From Bradyrhizobium xenonodulans (lineage in GTDB: Bacteria; Pseudomonadota; Alphaproteobacteria; Rhizobiales; Xanthobacteraceae): a stretch of 64,000 nucleotides of DNA. A program made the position numbers and the translations under genes. Below, piece by piece: positions 8,854 through 17,066 of this stretch. Location: assembly GCF_027594865.1 (NCBI RefSeq), contig NZ_CP089391.1, positions 5,610,501-5,674,500 of the forward strand, written 5' to 3'. The notes below the pieces were generated by a model. The model was not told the DNA's origin, did not search any database, and saw nothing but the letters and a program-made list of their open reading frames with translations. The first letter of the stretch is position 1, and every line of letters begins with the position of its first letter.

Positions 8854-9537
8854 ATGCCCGAGCGCACCATCAAATCCGAGCCCTATGCCTGGCCCTATAA
8901 CGGCGATCTCCGCCCCGAGAATACCGCGCTCATCATCATCGACATGCAAACCGATTTCTGCGGAATCGGCGGCTATGTCGACAAGATGGGTTATGATCTC
9001 TCCCTGACGCGGGCGCCGATCGATCCGATCAGGAAGCTGCTCAGCGTCATGCGCGACCAGGGCTTTCACATCATCCATACCCGCGAAGGCCATCGCCCCG
9101 ACCTCTCCGATTTGCCCGCCAACAAGCGCTGGCGTTCGCGTCAGATCGGCGCCGGCATCGGCGATCCCGGTCCGTGCGGGCGCATTCTGGTGCGCGGCGA
9201 GCCGGGCTGGGACATCATTCCGGAGTTGGCGCCCCTCCCCGGCGAGCCCATCATCGACAAGCCCGGCAAGGGTTCGTTCTGCGCCACCGACCTGGAGCTG
9301 ATCCTGCGCGTGCGCGGCATCGAGAACATCGTGCTGACGGGCATCACCACCGACGTCTGCGTCCACACGACCATGCGCGAGGCCAACGACCGCGGCTTTG
9401 AATGCGTGCTGCTGCACGATTGCTGCGGCGCGACCGACAAGAGCAACCACGAGCACGCGCTGAAGATGATCAAGATGCAGGGTGGCGTGTTCGGCGCCGT
9501 CTCGACCTCCAACGCCTTCATCGGAGCGATTTCGTGA
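8854..9537 (+). CDS. biuH: Biuret amidohydrolase-like isochorismatase-family hydrolase
   Basis: Predicted cysteine hydrolase that cleaves biuret to allophanate and ammonia. It is 227 aa. The catalytic triad expected for the family is present: D30 (IIIDMQTDF), K136 (DKPGKGSF) and C169 (GITTDVC). The residues sit at a constant offset of 6 from the D36/K142/C175 triad I recall for rhizobial BiuH, and long stretches ([15 protein letters not shown], [14 protein letters not shown]) agree with it. ATG 8854 lies 11 bases after permease B and the ATPase GTG overlaps its stop (GTGA), so it is embedded inside the importer operon. Related ureidoacrylate, N-carbamoylsarcosine and other ureide hydrolases are alternatives; the physiological substrate may be a purine-derived ureide. 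Confidence 0.82.
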   Translation: MPERTIKSEPYAWPYNGDLRPENTALIIIDMQTDFCGIGGYVDKMGYDLSLTRAPIDPIRKLLSVMRDQGFHIIHTREGHRPDLSDLPANKRWRSRQIGAGIGDPGPCGRILVRGEPGWDIIPELAPLPGEPIIDKPGKGSFCATDLELILRVRGIENIVLTGITTDVCVHTTMREANDRGFECVLLHDCCGATDKSNHEHALKMIKMQGGVFGAVSTSNAFIGAIS

Positions 9538-11066
9538 TCATCGGCGAAACGCCGCTGCCGTCGGGCGCCTTCGGCGTCGACGCCATCGCCATGACCATGC
9601 GCTTCGGCGACTTTCTGGCACTCGACAATGTCGAGCTGAAGGTGCGCCCGGGTTCGTTCCACGCGCTTCTGGGCGAGAACGGTGCGGGCAAGTCCACCCT
9701 CGTCAAATGCATCATGGGCTATTACCACGCGACCGAAGGCGACATCCTCGTCGGCGGCCGCGAGCAGGCCATCGCCAACCCGAAGGATGCCCACGCGCTC
9801 GGCCTCGGCATGGTCTATCAGCATTTTACCCTGGTGCCGGCGATGACGGTCGCCGAAAACCTCGTGCTGGCCCGCGACGACGTGCCGGCCGTGGTGAACT
9901 GGCCAAGGGAGATGAAGGAGCTCGAGGCGTTCCTGGCGCGGATGCCCTTCAAGGTGCCGCTCGGCGCAAAGGTCTCCGATATCTCCGCCGGCGAGCGGCA
10001 GAAATGCGAGATCCTCAAGCAGCTCTACCTCAAGCGCCGCTTCCTGATCCTGGACGAGCCGACCTCAGTGCTGACGCCGGCGGAAGCTGACGAGGTGCTC
10101 GGCATGCTCCGCGACATGGTCGTCAAGGGCGAGCTGACCATCCTGATGATCACCCACAAATTCCGCGAGGTCATGGCCTTCGCCGACGACGTCACGATCC
10201 TGCGCCGCGGCAAGCTCGCCGGAGCCGGCAAGGTTTCCGAACTCACGCCGGACGCCATGGCACGTACCATGATCGGCGCCGAGGAGTTGATGGTACAGCC
10301 GCCGCGCACCGGCGAGGCCGGTCAGGCCAGGCTGGAGCTGCAAAAGATCCGTGCGCACGACGATGCCGGCGCCATCGCCGTGCATGACGTCTCGCTCACC
10401 GTCCGCGCCGGCGAGATCGTCGGCATCGCCGGCGTCTCCGGCAATGGCCAGCGTCAGCTCGTCGAGGTTCTCGCCGGCCAGCGCGAAGCCGAAAGCGGCG
10501 AGATCCGCGTCGCCGGCGATCCCTACCACGCAAGCCGCGAGGAGATGCGGCGCCACAGGATGTCGCTGCTGCCCGAGGAGCCGCTGAAGAATGCCTGCGT
10601 CGGCGGCATGAGCGTCGCCGACAACATCGCCTTCCGCGAATTCGATCGTGCGCCTTTCGCCCGCGGCGGCTGGTGGCTCAACCGCAGCGCCTTCCGCGAC
10701 GATGCAAAAAAGAAGATCGCGCAATATAAGATCAAGACCCGTACGCCGGAGACGCCAATCGCGGCGCTGTCGGGCGGCAACGTTCAGCGCGCCGTGCTCG
10801 CCCGCGAGCTCGCCGGTGACGTCGAGGTGCTGATCGCGGCCAATCCGTGCTTCGGTCTCGATTTCGCGGCGGTGGCGCAGATCCACGCCGAGATCATGGC
10901 CGCACGCAATCGCGGCGCAGCGGTGCTGCTGGTCAGCGAGGACCTCGACGAACTGCTCGAACTCTCCGACCGGCTGGTGGTGATGTTTCACAGCGAATTC
11001 GTGTATGAAGCACGGACCAGCGAGGCCGACCTCACCGTGGTCGGCCGTCACATGGCGGGACACTGA
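9534..11066 (+). CDS. ABC transporter ATP-binding protein (tandem NBD, BMP/nucleoside type), system 1
   Basis: Cytoplasmic ATPase of importer system 1, 510 aa with two fused nucleotide-binding domains. The first domain is canonical: Walker [10 protein letters not shown] near residue 46, signature ISAGERQ, Walker [10 protein letters not shown]. The second has a degenerate P-loop ([10 protein letters not shown]), signature [15 protein letters not shown] and an unusual Walker-B region ([12 protein letters not shown] where the family normally has QPTRGLD). One good and one degenerate site is normal for sugar/nucleoside-type tandem ATPases. GTG 9534 is taken because of the 4-base overlap with biuH; ATG 9591 would cut into the first beta-strand. 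Confidence 0.88.
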   Translation: MIIGETPLPSGAFGVDAIAMTMRFGDFLALDNVELKVRPGSFHALLGENGAGKSTLVKCIMGYYHATEGDILVGGREQAIANPKDAHALGLGMVYQHFTLVPAMTVAENLVLARDDVPAVVNWPREMKELEAFLARMPFKVPLGAKVSDISAGERQKCEILKQLYLKRRFLILDEPTSVLTPAEADEVLGMLRDMVVKGELTILMITHKFREVMAFADDVTILRRGKLAGAGKVSELTPDAMARTMIGAEELMVQPPRTGEAGQARLELQKIRAHDDAGAIAVHDVSLTVRAGEIVGIAGVSGNGQRQLVEVLAGQREAESGEIRVAGDPYHASREEMRRHRMSLLPEEPLKNACVGGMSVADNIAFREFDRAPFARGGWWLNRSAFRDDAKKKIAQYKIKTRTPETPIAALSGGNVQRAVLARELAGDVEVLIAANPCFGLDFAAVAQIHAEIMAARNRGAAVLLVSEDLDELLELSDRLVVMFHSEFVYEARTSEADLTVVGRHMAGH

Positions 11067-11079
11067 GCCGGGAGCAGCG

Positions 11080-11565
11080 ATGAGCGACACACCCGAACGC
11101 GACGAACACTTTCTACGTTTGTCCTTCGCGGTCGCCCGCCGCTCGCTCACCCATGGCAACCATCCCTTCGGCTGCATCGTCGTCGATGCCGATGGCAAGG
11201 TGCTGATCGAGACCGAGAACGGCTACATGCCGGATCACGACGGCACCGCACACGCCGAGCGCCTCGCGGCCACGCAGGCCTGTCGCACGCTCGGCCGCGA
11301 GGTCCTGGCGAAAGCCACGCTCTATTCCTCGGCCGAACCCTGCGCGATGTGCTCAGGCGCGATCTACTGGGCCGGCATCGGCCGCGTCGTCTACGGCCTC
11401 AGCGAGCACCGCCTGCGCGGCGTCACCGGCAACCACCCGGAGAATCCGACGCTCGATTTGCCCTGCCGCGAGGTCTTCGCCAGCGGCCAGCGACCGACCG
11501 AGGTCGTGGGCCCGCTGCTGGAAGACGAGGCCGAAGCGCTGCACGACGGCGTGTGGACGAAGTAG
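11080..11565 (+). CDS. CDA-fold nucleoside/guanine deaminase
   Basis: Zinc-dependent deaminase of the cytidine/deoxycytidylate deaminase fold, 161 aa. The metal and catalytic motifs are HAE (TAHAERLAA) and PCAMC (SSAEPCAMCSGAIYWAG). The length and C-terminal part fit the bacterial guanine deaminase/nucleoside deaminase group better than TadA, which acts on tRNA. Last gene of the importer operon, 13 bases after the ATPase, with GGGAGCAGCG before ATG 11080. In this setting guanine to xanthine (feeding the xanthine dehydrogenase at 19.8 kb) or a nucleoside deamination is the best guess; the substrate is inferred. Confidence 0.8.
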   Translation: MSDTPERDEHFLRLSFAVARRSLTHGNHPFGCIVVDADGKVLIETENGYMPDHDGTAHAERLAATQACRTLGREVLAKATLYSSAEPCAMCSGAIYWAGIGRVVYGLSEHRLRGVTGNHPENPTLDLPCREVFASGQRPTEVVGPLLEDEAEALHDGVWTK

Positions 11566-11586
11566 ACGCTTCCCAGCAACCGGTCC

Positions 11587-11677
11587 CGTAGGATGGGCAA
11601 AGGCGCGCTTGCGCCGTACCCACCATCTCTCTCCACAATTACGACTGGTGGGCACGCTTCGCTTTGCCCACCCTACG
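11587..11677. repeat. Palindromic intergenic repeat (gtaggatgggc family), copy 1
   Basis: Two inverted arms, about 11587-11626 and 11644-11677. The left arm begins cgtaggatgggcaaag and the right arm ends ctttgcccaccctacg. It is the same family as the element at 27896-27972 (gtaggatgggtagag...). Such elements are common between genes in Bradyrhizobium. It lies between the deaminase stop and the convergent Tsx-like gene, where a hairpin could end both transcripts. Confidence 0.75.
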
Positions 11678-11753
11678 GCACCGCCCCTACGCAAACACGC
11701 ATGACGCCGCACATTCCTGCGCGGCGTCATCCGTCCCTGGAGACCTCAGCCGA

Positions 11754-12860
11754 TCAGAACTTCACAGTGATACCACCATAGACGGTGGATTCCGTGCAGC
11801 TCTTGGTGCTCTGGCCGGTTGCGGCGACTGTGCAGACGCCGGCCATGGCGTTGTGGTCGAGGCCGAACTTGTTCTGCCAGTAGCGATAGGCAACCCAGAG
11901 GTCGACGAAGTGCGAATATTTGTCACCCCAGACGGCCTTCGAGGCATCGAAGGTCAGGCGGATCGGTTCGCTGTTCAGCTCGGTCTTGGACTTGGTGCTG
12001 AAGATGCCGGTGCCCGAGAGCGCAGGCAGGCCATTGGAGTCGCCCTTCGGACCGTACCAGCCGGCGCGTCCGCTGATCGACCAGAACTGCACGTTCGGCG
12101 GCAGGAAGCCGAGATCCATGTAATAGTTGATTTCGACGGCCCAGGTCGGCCGATAGCTGACATTGCCGTCCGAGTTACAGGTCACACCCGGCACGCCCGC
12201 TCCGAACAGGCCGCACTGCGTGAAGGCGTTGTGGTTCAGGAATTCGTAGTACATCAACGGCGCGACGTTGAAGTAGCCCTTGTAGGGAAGGTCGAAGGCG
12301 AACTGCAGACCGGCGACCACGTCGCGCTTGGCGGGCGCGAGGAAGTTGTTCTCGGTGTTGCCGTCCATGCCGACTTCGAACGAGATGTTGTGCAGCGGCC
12401 CCATGGTGAAGGCCTTGGTGTTGAACAGCTCGTTCCAGCCGAAGGTCGAGCGGAACAGGCCGTAGATCTCGGTCGCGCCGGCGCAGTCGGCAGCGCCGCC
12501 GGTGATGGTCACGCCGGGCGCGACGCAAGGGCTGGCGGGGTCGTTATGACCCGACTTGAACATCGAGATGGTGAAGAAGTTGGTGCCGTACTGCCAGAGA
12601 TCGAAGTGGGTGAAGGAGTAGACCTGCTTGGCGGTGGTGCCGTTGATGCTGCCGTCGGGGCGGACGCTCCACATGCCGGGGTCGGTGCCCTTGGGCATCC
12701 AGGAGAACGACACGCGGTTGTCGATCACCAGGAAGAACGGCAGGTCCGCCGCCTTCTTGGCGGCCTTGACCGGCAGATCCGCCGCCTGAGCCAGGCCAGA
12801 GGTGGCGAGCGTAGCAAGTGACAGCGCCGCGGCTGCAATTGCCTTGAAACGAAACGACAT
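11754..12860 (-). CDS. Tsx-like nucleoside-specific outer-membrane channel
   Basis: Predicted beta-barrel in the outer membrane admitting nucleosides. The protein is 368 aa with a Sec signal peptide (MSFRFKAIAAAALS... cleaved at AQA/A near residue 26). The body is rich in alternating aromatic strands (THFDLWQYGTNFF, FDLPYKGYFNVAP, FVDLWVAYRYWQNKFG) and ends in the barrel-type terminus YGGITVKF. The segment THFDLWQYGTNFF resembles Tsx. The frame is open 32 codons further upstream, but ATG 12860 gives the clean signal peptide. Placed between two nucleoside-type ABC systems, it would supply the periplasmic binding proteins. Four cysteine-containing insertions (SPCVAPG, ADCAG, TQCGLFG, VTCNS) look loop-like and surface exposed. 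Confidence 0.72.
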   Translation of the reverse strand: MSFRFKAIAAAALSLATLATSGLAQAADLPVKAAKKAADLPFFLVIDNRVSFSWMPKGTDPGMWSVRPDGSINGTTAKQVYSFTHFDLWQYGTNFFTISMFKSGHNDPASPCVAPGVTITGGAADCAGATEIYGLFRSTFGWNELFNTKAFTMGPLHNISFEVGMDGNTENNFLAPAKRDVVAGLQFAFDLPYKGYFNVAPLMYYEFLNHNAFTQCGLFGAGVPGVTCNSDGNVSYRPTWAVEINYYMDLGFLPPNVQFWSISGRAGWYGPKGDSNGLPALSGTGIFSTKSKTELNSEPIRLTFDASKAVWGDKYSHFVDLWVAYRYWQNKFGLDHNAMAGVCTVAATGQSTKSCTESTVYGGITVKF

Positions 12861-13423
12861 CCTGAATACCCCCAAGTTTGGACACGTAAAAATGAACGCC
12901 CTTGGGTGCGACACTTGCGCCGATCTCCCGGAGTGAGAAGCCTCAACTTTTTTCAAGGCATGCCGTTTGTTTCGGCAGAAAGCGACGTTTCACGACGGGA
13001 TTCTAATGGTTTTTGCTCGCGGCTCTCACCTGGCGGACGATCGCGCGATGGCGATCCTTGCCACACATTCCCGTTTGATTCTGTTTGCCTTTTGCATCGG
13101 GCTGACAGCGCAGACGTGGTCGTTGGCAATGACTGTCGCGTCCGTCCGGAAATTGCATGCGCGTGCTGGCGCGATTTTGCTCAGCTTTCCGCCAAGCCTG
13201 CACAGCAGGTTCCGATTAGGTTTGGATCGTCACAATTTTGCAACAGGCGGTGTCGGCAGGACCGCAGCAGCGCCCCCGAGAATAGGTGGGGAACGATCAA
13301 TCAGCCCGACGAAGGCCCCGACTCGCGATACCCTCCTTCTGCCGAAGCGTTGAGCAAGGGATGACGCATTTTCGCACCTTACGCGGCGGTTCAAACTAGC
13401 CCAGTATTGAGGCACTTCATCCC
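12861..13423. other. Divergent intergenic region, Tsx-like gene / second importer operon
   Basis: A 563-base gap. Short open frames here have no family features and I do not call them. The region should hold promoters for both directions. A TGGCGCG...TTGCT stretch at 13167-13181 resembles a sigma-54 site but has only 9 bases between GG and GC, so it is not called. No terminator or riboswitch structure was recognised. Confidence 0.5.
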
Positions 13424-15013
13424 ATGCCAGCGCATCAGCGAATGTTAGATCCGACGCCTAACGGCCTGCATTCCGGCGAGTCCCCGTTGCTCCAGACGCT
13501 CGGGCTCACCAAGCGCTATGGCGATTTCCTCGCCAACGATTCCATCGACATCGATATCTGGCCCAGCGAAATCCACGCGCTGCTCGGCGAGAACGGCGCC
13601 GGCAAGTCGACGCTGGTGAAGGCGATCTACGGGCTGATTCAGCCGAGCGCCGGCGAGATACGCTGGCAGGGCGAACGAATCGTGCTGTCCGGTCCGTCCG
13701 AAGCGCGCAGCCGCGGCATCGGCATGGTGTTTCAGCACTTCTCGCTGTTCGACAACCTCACCGTCGCCGAGAACGTCGCACTCGGCCTCGACGGCAGGGA
13801 GTCCTTCAAGGACATGTCGGCGCGGCTGGAGCAGGTGTCGAAGACTTATGGCCTGCCGCTCGATCCGAAACGCGAGGTCTGGCAACTCTCCGTCGGCGAG
13901 CGCCAGCGCATCGAGATCGTTCGCGCCTTGATGCAGGATCCGAAATTCCTGATCCTCGACGAGCCCACCGCCGTCCTGACGCCGCAGGAGGCTGACCAGC
14001 TCTTCATCGTGCTGGAGCGGCTCAAGGCCGAAGGCCGCGCCATCCTCTACATCAGCCACAAGCTCGAGGAGGTGAAGCGTCTCTGCGACACCGCGACGAT
14101 CCTGCGCGGCGGCAGGAAGGTCGAGACCTGCAATCCCAGGCTCGAGACCGCTGCCTCGCTCGCGCGCATGATGGTCGGCGGGGAGATCAAGCAGGTGAAG
14201 GCGCCGGTGGGACGCAAGACCACGGTTCCGCGGCTCGTCGTCAACGACCTTTCGCTGGCCGCGGGCGAAGCGCATGGCGTTCGGCTCGAGCATATCTCGT
14301 TCGAGCTGAAGGGCGGCGAGATCCTCGGTATCGCCGGCGTCGCCGGCAACGGCCAGGACGAGCTGTTCGCCGCACTTTCCGGCGAGCGCTTGTCGAAGGA
14401 TCCGGGCACGGTGGTGATCGAAGGCATCGCCGCCGGTCACCTCTCGATCACGCAGCGGCGCAAGCTCGGCGCGGCTTTTGTGCCCGAGGAACGGCTCGGC
14501 CACGGCACCGCGCCCCGCATGAAGCTGTCGGAGAACGCGCTCCTCACCGGCCACGCCGCCAGCGGCATGGTCCATCACGGCTTCATCGACACCGCGGCCA
14601 CGCTGAAGACGGTCGACCGCGCGACCGAAACGTTCGACGTGCGCAAGGCCAAGCGCGATCCCGAGGCCGCCAGTCTGTCCGGCGGCAATCTGCAGAAGTT
14701 CATCGTCGGCCGCGAGATCCTGCGCAACCCGGCGGTGCTGGTGGTGAGCCAGCCGACATGGGGTGTCGACGCGGGCGCTGCCGCCGTGATCCGGCAGGCG
14801 CTGCTTGATCTCGCCACCGCCGGCGCCGCCGTGCTCGTCACCAGCCAGGACCTCGACGAGCTCACCGAGATCGCAGACCGCATCGCCGTGATGTTCCACG
14901 GCCGGCTGTCGGCGCCGCTCGCAACCAGCGAAGCAAGCCGTGAAAAGCTCGGCCTGCTCATGGGCGGCAGCAGCCTCGAGCCGAAGGAGGCCGCGCATGC
15001 AGTTGGTGCTTGA
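13424..15013 (+). CDS. ABC transporter ATP-binding protein (tandem NBD, BMP/nucleoside type), system 2
   Basis: Cytoplasmic ATPase of importer system 2, 529 aa with two nucleotide-binding domains. Domain 1: Walker [10 protein letters not shown], signature LSVGERQRIEIVRAL, Walker [14 protein letters not shown]. Domain 2: degenerate P-loop GVAGNGQDEL, signature SLSGGNLQKFIVGRE and Walker-B-like SQPTWGVDAG. This second Walker B is the normal family form, unlike system 1. First gene of a second complete importer (ATPase - permease - permease - binding protein), the reverse gene order of system 1. ATG 13424; a Met six codons in (13442) is an alternative. The next gene begins 17 bases before this stop. 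Confidence 0.9.
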   Translation: MPAHQRMLDPTPNGLHSGESPLLQTLGLTKRYGDFLANDSIDIDIWPSEIHALLGENGAGKSTLVKAIYGLIQPSAGEIRWQGERIVLSGPSEARSRGIGMVFQHFSLFDNLTVAENVALGLDGRESFKDMSARLEQVSKTYGLPLDPKREVWQLSVGERQRIEIVRALMQDPKFLILDEPTAVLTPQEADQLFIVLERLKAEGRAILYISHKLEEVKRLCDTATILRGGRKVETCNPRLETAASLARMMVGGEIKQVKAPVGRKTTVPRLVVNDLSLAAGEAHGVRLEHISFELKGGEILGIAGVAGNGQDELFAALSGERLSKDPGTVVIEGIAAGHLSITQRRKLGAAFVPEERLGHGTAPRMKLSENALLTGHAASGMVHHGFIDTAATLKTVDRATETFDVRKAKRDPEAASLSGGNLQKFIVGREILRNPAVLVVSQPTWGVDAGAAAVIRQALLDLATAGAAVLVTSQDLDELTEIADRIAVMFHGRLSAPLATSEASREKLGLLMGGSSLEPKEAAHAVGA

Positions 15014-16088
15014 GAAGCGTGCCGAGCGCTCCAACACGATCGCGCTGATCTCGCCGCTGATCGCGATCGGCCTCACGATCGTGACCATGGTCATCCTGTT
15101 CGCGATCCTCGGCAAAAATCCGCTCCTCGCCCTGCACGCCTATTTCATCGCACCTCTGACCGACGGCTATTCGCTCCAGGAGATCGCGGTGAAGGCGACG
15201 CCGCTGGTGATGATCGCGATCGGACTGTCGCTCTGCTATCTCGCCAACGCCTGGAACATCGGCGCCGAGGGGCAATTCCTGGTCGGCGCGGTCGCCGGAA
15301 GCTGGATCGCGGTGAAGACGCAAGGCAGCGACGCGGGCGCCTGGGTGCTGCCGGCGATGCTCGTGCTCGCCGCCGCCGCAGGCGCGCTCTACGCGCTGAT
15401 CCCGGCGATCTGCAAGGTGAAGTTCGGCGCCAGCGAAATCCTGACCAGCCTGATGCTGGTCTATGTCGCCGACCTCTTCCTCGACTACCTCGTGCGCGGT
15501 CCCTGGCGCGACCCGAACGGCTTCAACTTCCCGACCACGGCCGAGTTCGATCCGGTCGCGACGGTACCGCTGCTGATCGAGGGCGGCCGGCTGCATCTCG
15601 GCTCGATCATCGCGCTGCTGGTCGTCGCAGCGGCGGCGATCCTGCTCGGGCGCACCATCAAGGGTTTCGAGATCCGCGTGGTCGGCGCGGCGCCCCGTGC
15701 CGCACGGTTCGGCGGCTTCAACGCCAACCAGCTCGTCATCCTGACCTTCGCGGTCTCGGGCGCGCTGGCCGGTCTCGCGGGCATCATCGAGGTTGCAGGT
15801 CCTGTCGGACATCTCCAGCCCGGCGTCTCGCCCGGCTACGGATTCACCGCGATTATCGTCGCCTTCCTTGGCCGGCTGAACCCGCTTGGAATATTAATTG
15901 CAGGCCTTTTTCTCGCATTGACCTTTATCGGCGGCGAGCAGGCGCAGATCGCGATGAAGATCCCGTTGGACGTCACCAAAGTTTTCCAGGGCATCCTGCT
16001 GTTCTACGTGCTCGCCTGCGATTCTCTCATCCTCTACCGCTTCAAGCTGGTGTTCCCAAGCCGACAGGTGACCCGTGGAGCTGGTTGA
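14997..16088 (+). CDS. ABC transporter permease (BMP/nucleoside type), system 2, subunit A
   Basis: Inner-membrane subunit, 363 aa with about ten hydrophobic segments. It carries the family motifs NAWNIGAEGQFLVGA and the loop KFGASEILTSLMLVYVA. ATG 14997 (MQLVLEKRAERS) overlaps the ATPase end by 17 bases and its own end overlaps the next permease by 14, so the three are translationally linked. It corresponds to the longer permease of system 1 (6804-7916) although the sequences have diverged. Confidence 0.88.
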   Translation: MQLVLEKRAERSNTIALISPLIAIGLTIVTMVILFAILGKNPLLALHAYFIAPLTDGYSLQEIAVKATPLVMIAIGLSLCYLANAWNIGAEGQFLVGAVAGSWIAVKTQGSDAGAWVLPAMLVLAAAAGALYALIPAICKVKFGASEILTSLMLVYVADLFLDYLVRGPWRDPNGFNFPTTAEFDPVATVPLLIEGGRLHLGSIIALLVVAAAAILLGRTIKGFEIRVVGAAPRAARFGGFNANQLVILTFAVSGALAGLAGIIEVAGPVGHLQPGVSPGYGFTAIIVAFLGRLNPLGILIAGLFLALTFIGGEQAQIAMKIPLDVTKVFQGILLFYVLACDSLILYRFKLVFPSRQVTRGAG

Positions 16089-16992
16089 AGCCATCATCCT
16101 CGCGGTGCTCGCCGCGTCGACGCCGCTGCTGATCGCAGCGACCGGCGAGCTCGTGACCGAGCGTTCCGGCGTGCTCAACCTCGGTGTCGAGGGGATGATG
16201 ATCGTCGGCGCGGCGTGCGGCTTTGGCGGCGCGTGGCTGACCGGCTCGATCTTCATCGGCGCGCTGTTCGGCATCGTCGCGGGCACGCTGATGTCGCTGA
16301 TCTTCGCGCTGATGGCACTCGGGCTCGCCGTCAACCAGGTCGCGACGGGTCTGGCGCTAACCATCCTTGGCGTCGGTCTCTCCGGCCTGATCGGCGCGGG
16401 CTTCGTCGGCGAACGCATCACGCCGGCGGTGCATCTCCACATACCCGGCCTCACCGACATTCCGCTCGTCGGCCGCGTGCTGTTCGGTGAGGACGGCTTC
16501 GTCTATTTTTCCGTCGCACTCGTCATCGGCGTCTGGTGGTTCCTGTATCGCACGCGGGCGGGGTTGATCCTGCGCGCCTGCGGTGACAACCATGTCTCTG
16601 CGCATGCGCTCGGCTATCCCGTGCTGCGTATCCGCACCTTCGCCGTGATGTTCGGCGGCGCCTGCGCAGGCCTCGCGGGCGCTTATCTGCCGCTCGCCTA
16701 TACGCCGTTCTTCATTCCTGGCATGACCGCCGGCCGTGGCTGGATCGCGCTGGCGCTGGTCGTGTTCTCGTCCTGGCGGCCGGGCCGGCTCGTCGTTGGT
16801 GCTTACCTCTTCGGTGCGGTGACGATCCTGCAACTGCACGCGCAAGGTTGGGGGGTCGGCATTCCCTCGCAATTCATGTCGGCGCTGCCGTACCTCGCGA
16901 CCGTCATCGTGCTGGTCCTGCTCTCCCGCGCGCGCACCGGCGGTTCGACCGCGCCGGCCGCGCTCGGCACTGTGTTCGTGCCTGACCGCTGA
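16075..16992 (+). CDS. ABC transporter permease (BMP/nucleoside type), system 2, subunit B
   Basis: Inner-membrane subunit, 305 aa. The N-terminal STPLLIAATGELVTERSG and NLGVEGMMIVGA match the second permease class; the coupling loop is GLAVNQVATGLALTILG. The GTG start at 16075 lies within the last codons of subunit A. A strong hairpin (17002-17035) separates it from the binding-protein gene. Confidence 0.88.
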   Translation: MELVEAIILAVLAASTPLLIAATGELVTERSGVLNLGVEGMMIVGAACGFGGAWLTGSIFIGALFGIVAGTLMSLIFALMALGLAVNQVATGLALTILGVGLSGLIGAGFVGERITPAVHLHIPGLTDIPLVGRVLFGEDGFVYFSVALVIGVWWFLYRTRAGLILRACGDNHVSAHALGYPVLRIRTFAVMFGGACAGLAGAYLPLAYTPFFIPGMTAGRGWIALALVVFSSWRPGRLVVGAYLFGAVTILQLHAQGWGVGIPSQFMSALPYLATVIVLVLLSRARTGGSTAPAALGTVFVPDR

Positions 16993-17001
16993 GTATCATT
17001 T

Positions 17002-17035
17002 CCGCGAGGTGCGCGATGGGGCGCGCACCTCGCGG
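17002..17035 (+). promoter_or_regulatory. 14-bp perfect hairpin between permease and binding-protein genes
   Basis: Arms 17002-17015 (ccgcgaggtgcgcg) and 17022-17035 are perfectly complementary with a 6-base loop. No T-run follows, so it is not a typical intrinsic terminator. Hairpins at this place in ABC operons often block 3' exonuclease or attenuate transcription, letting the binding protein be made in excess over membrane subunits. Here that role is inference from position. Confidence 0.7.
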
Positions 17036-17066
17036 ATCGTGGCTTTCCCCTGATGTTTGGAGATTG

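Noticed and set aside
13167..13181. Sigma-54-like TGGCGCG...TTGCT upstream of importer 2
   Set aside because: GG and GC are separated by 9 rather than 10 bases and the site is about 240 bases from the start codon.
12906..13364. Open frames of 128-152 codons in the gap before importer 2
   Set aside because: No start signal or recognisable domain, and they overlap each other in different frames.
13445..15115. 556-codon open frame antisense to the system 2 ATPase
   Set aside because: Shadow of a canonical tandem ABC ATPase; no recognisable family on the minus strand.
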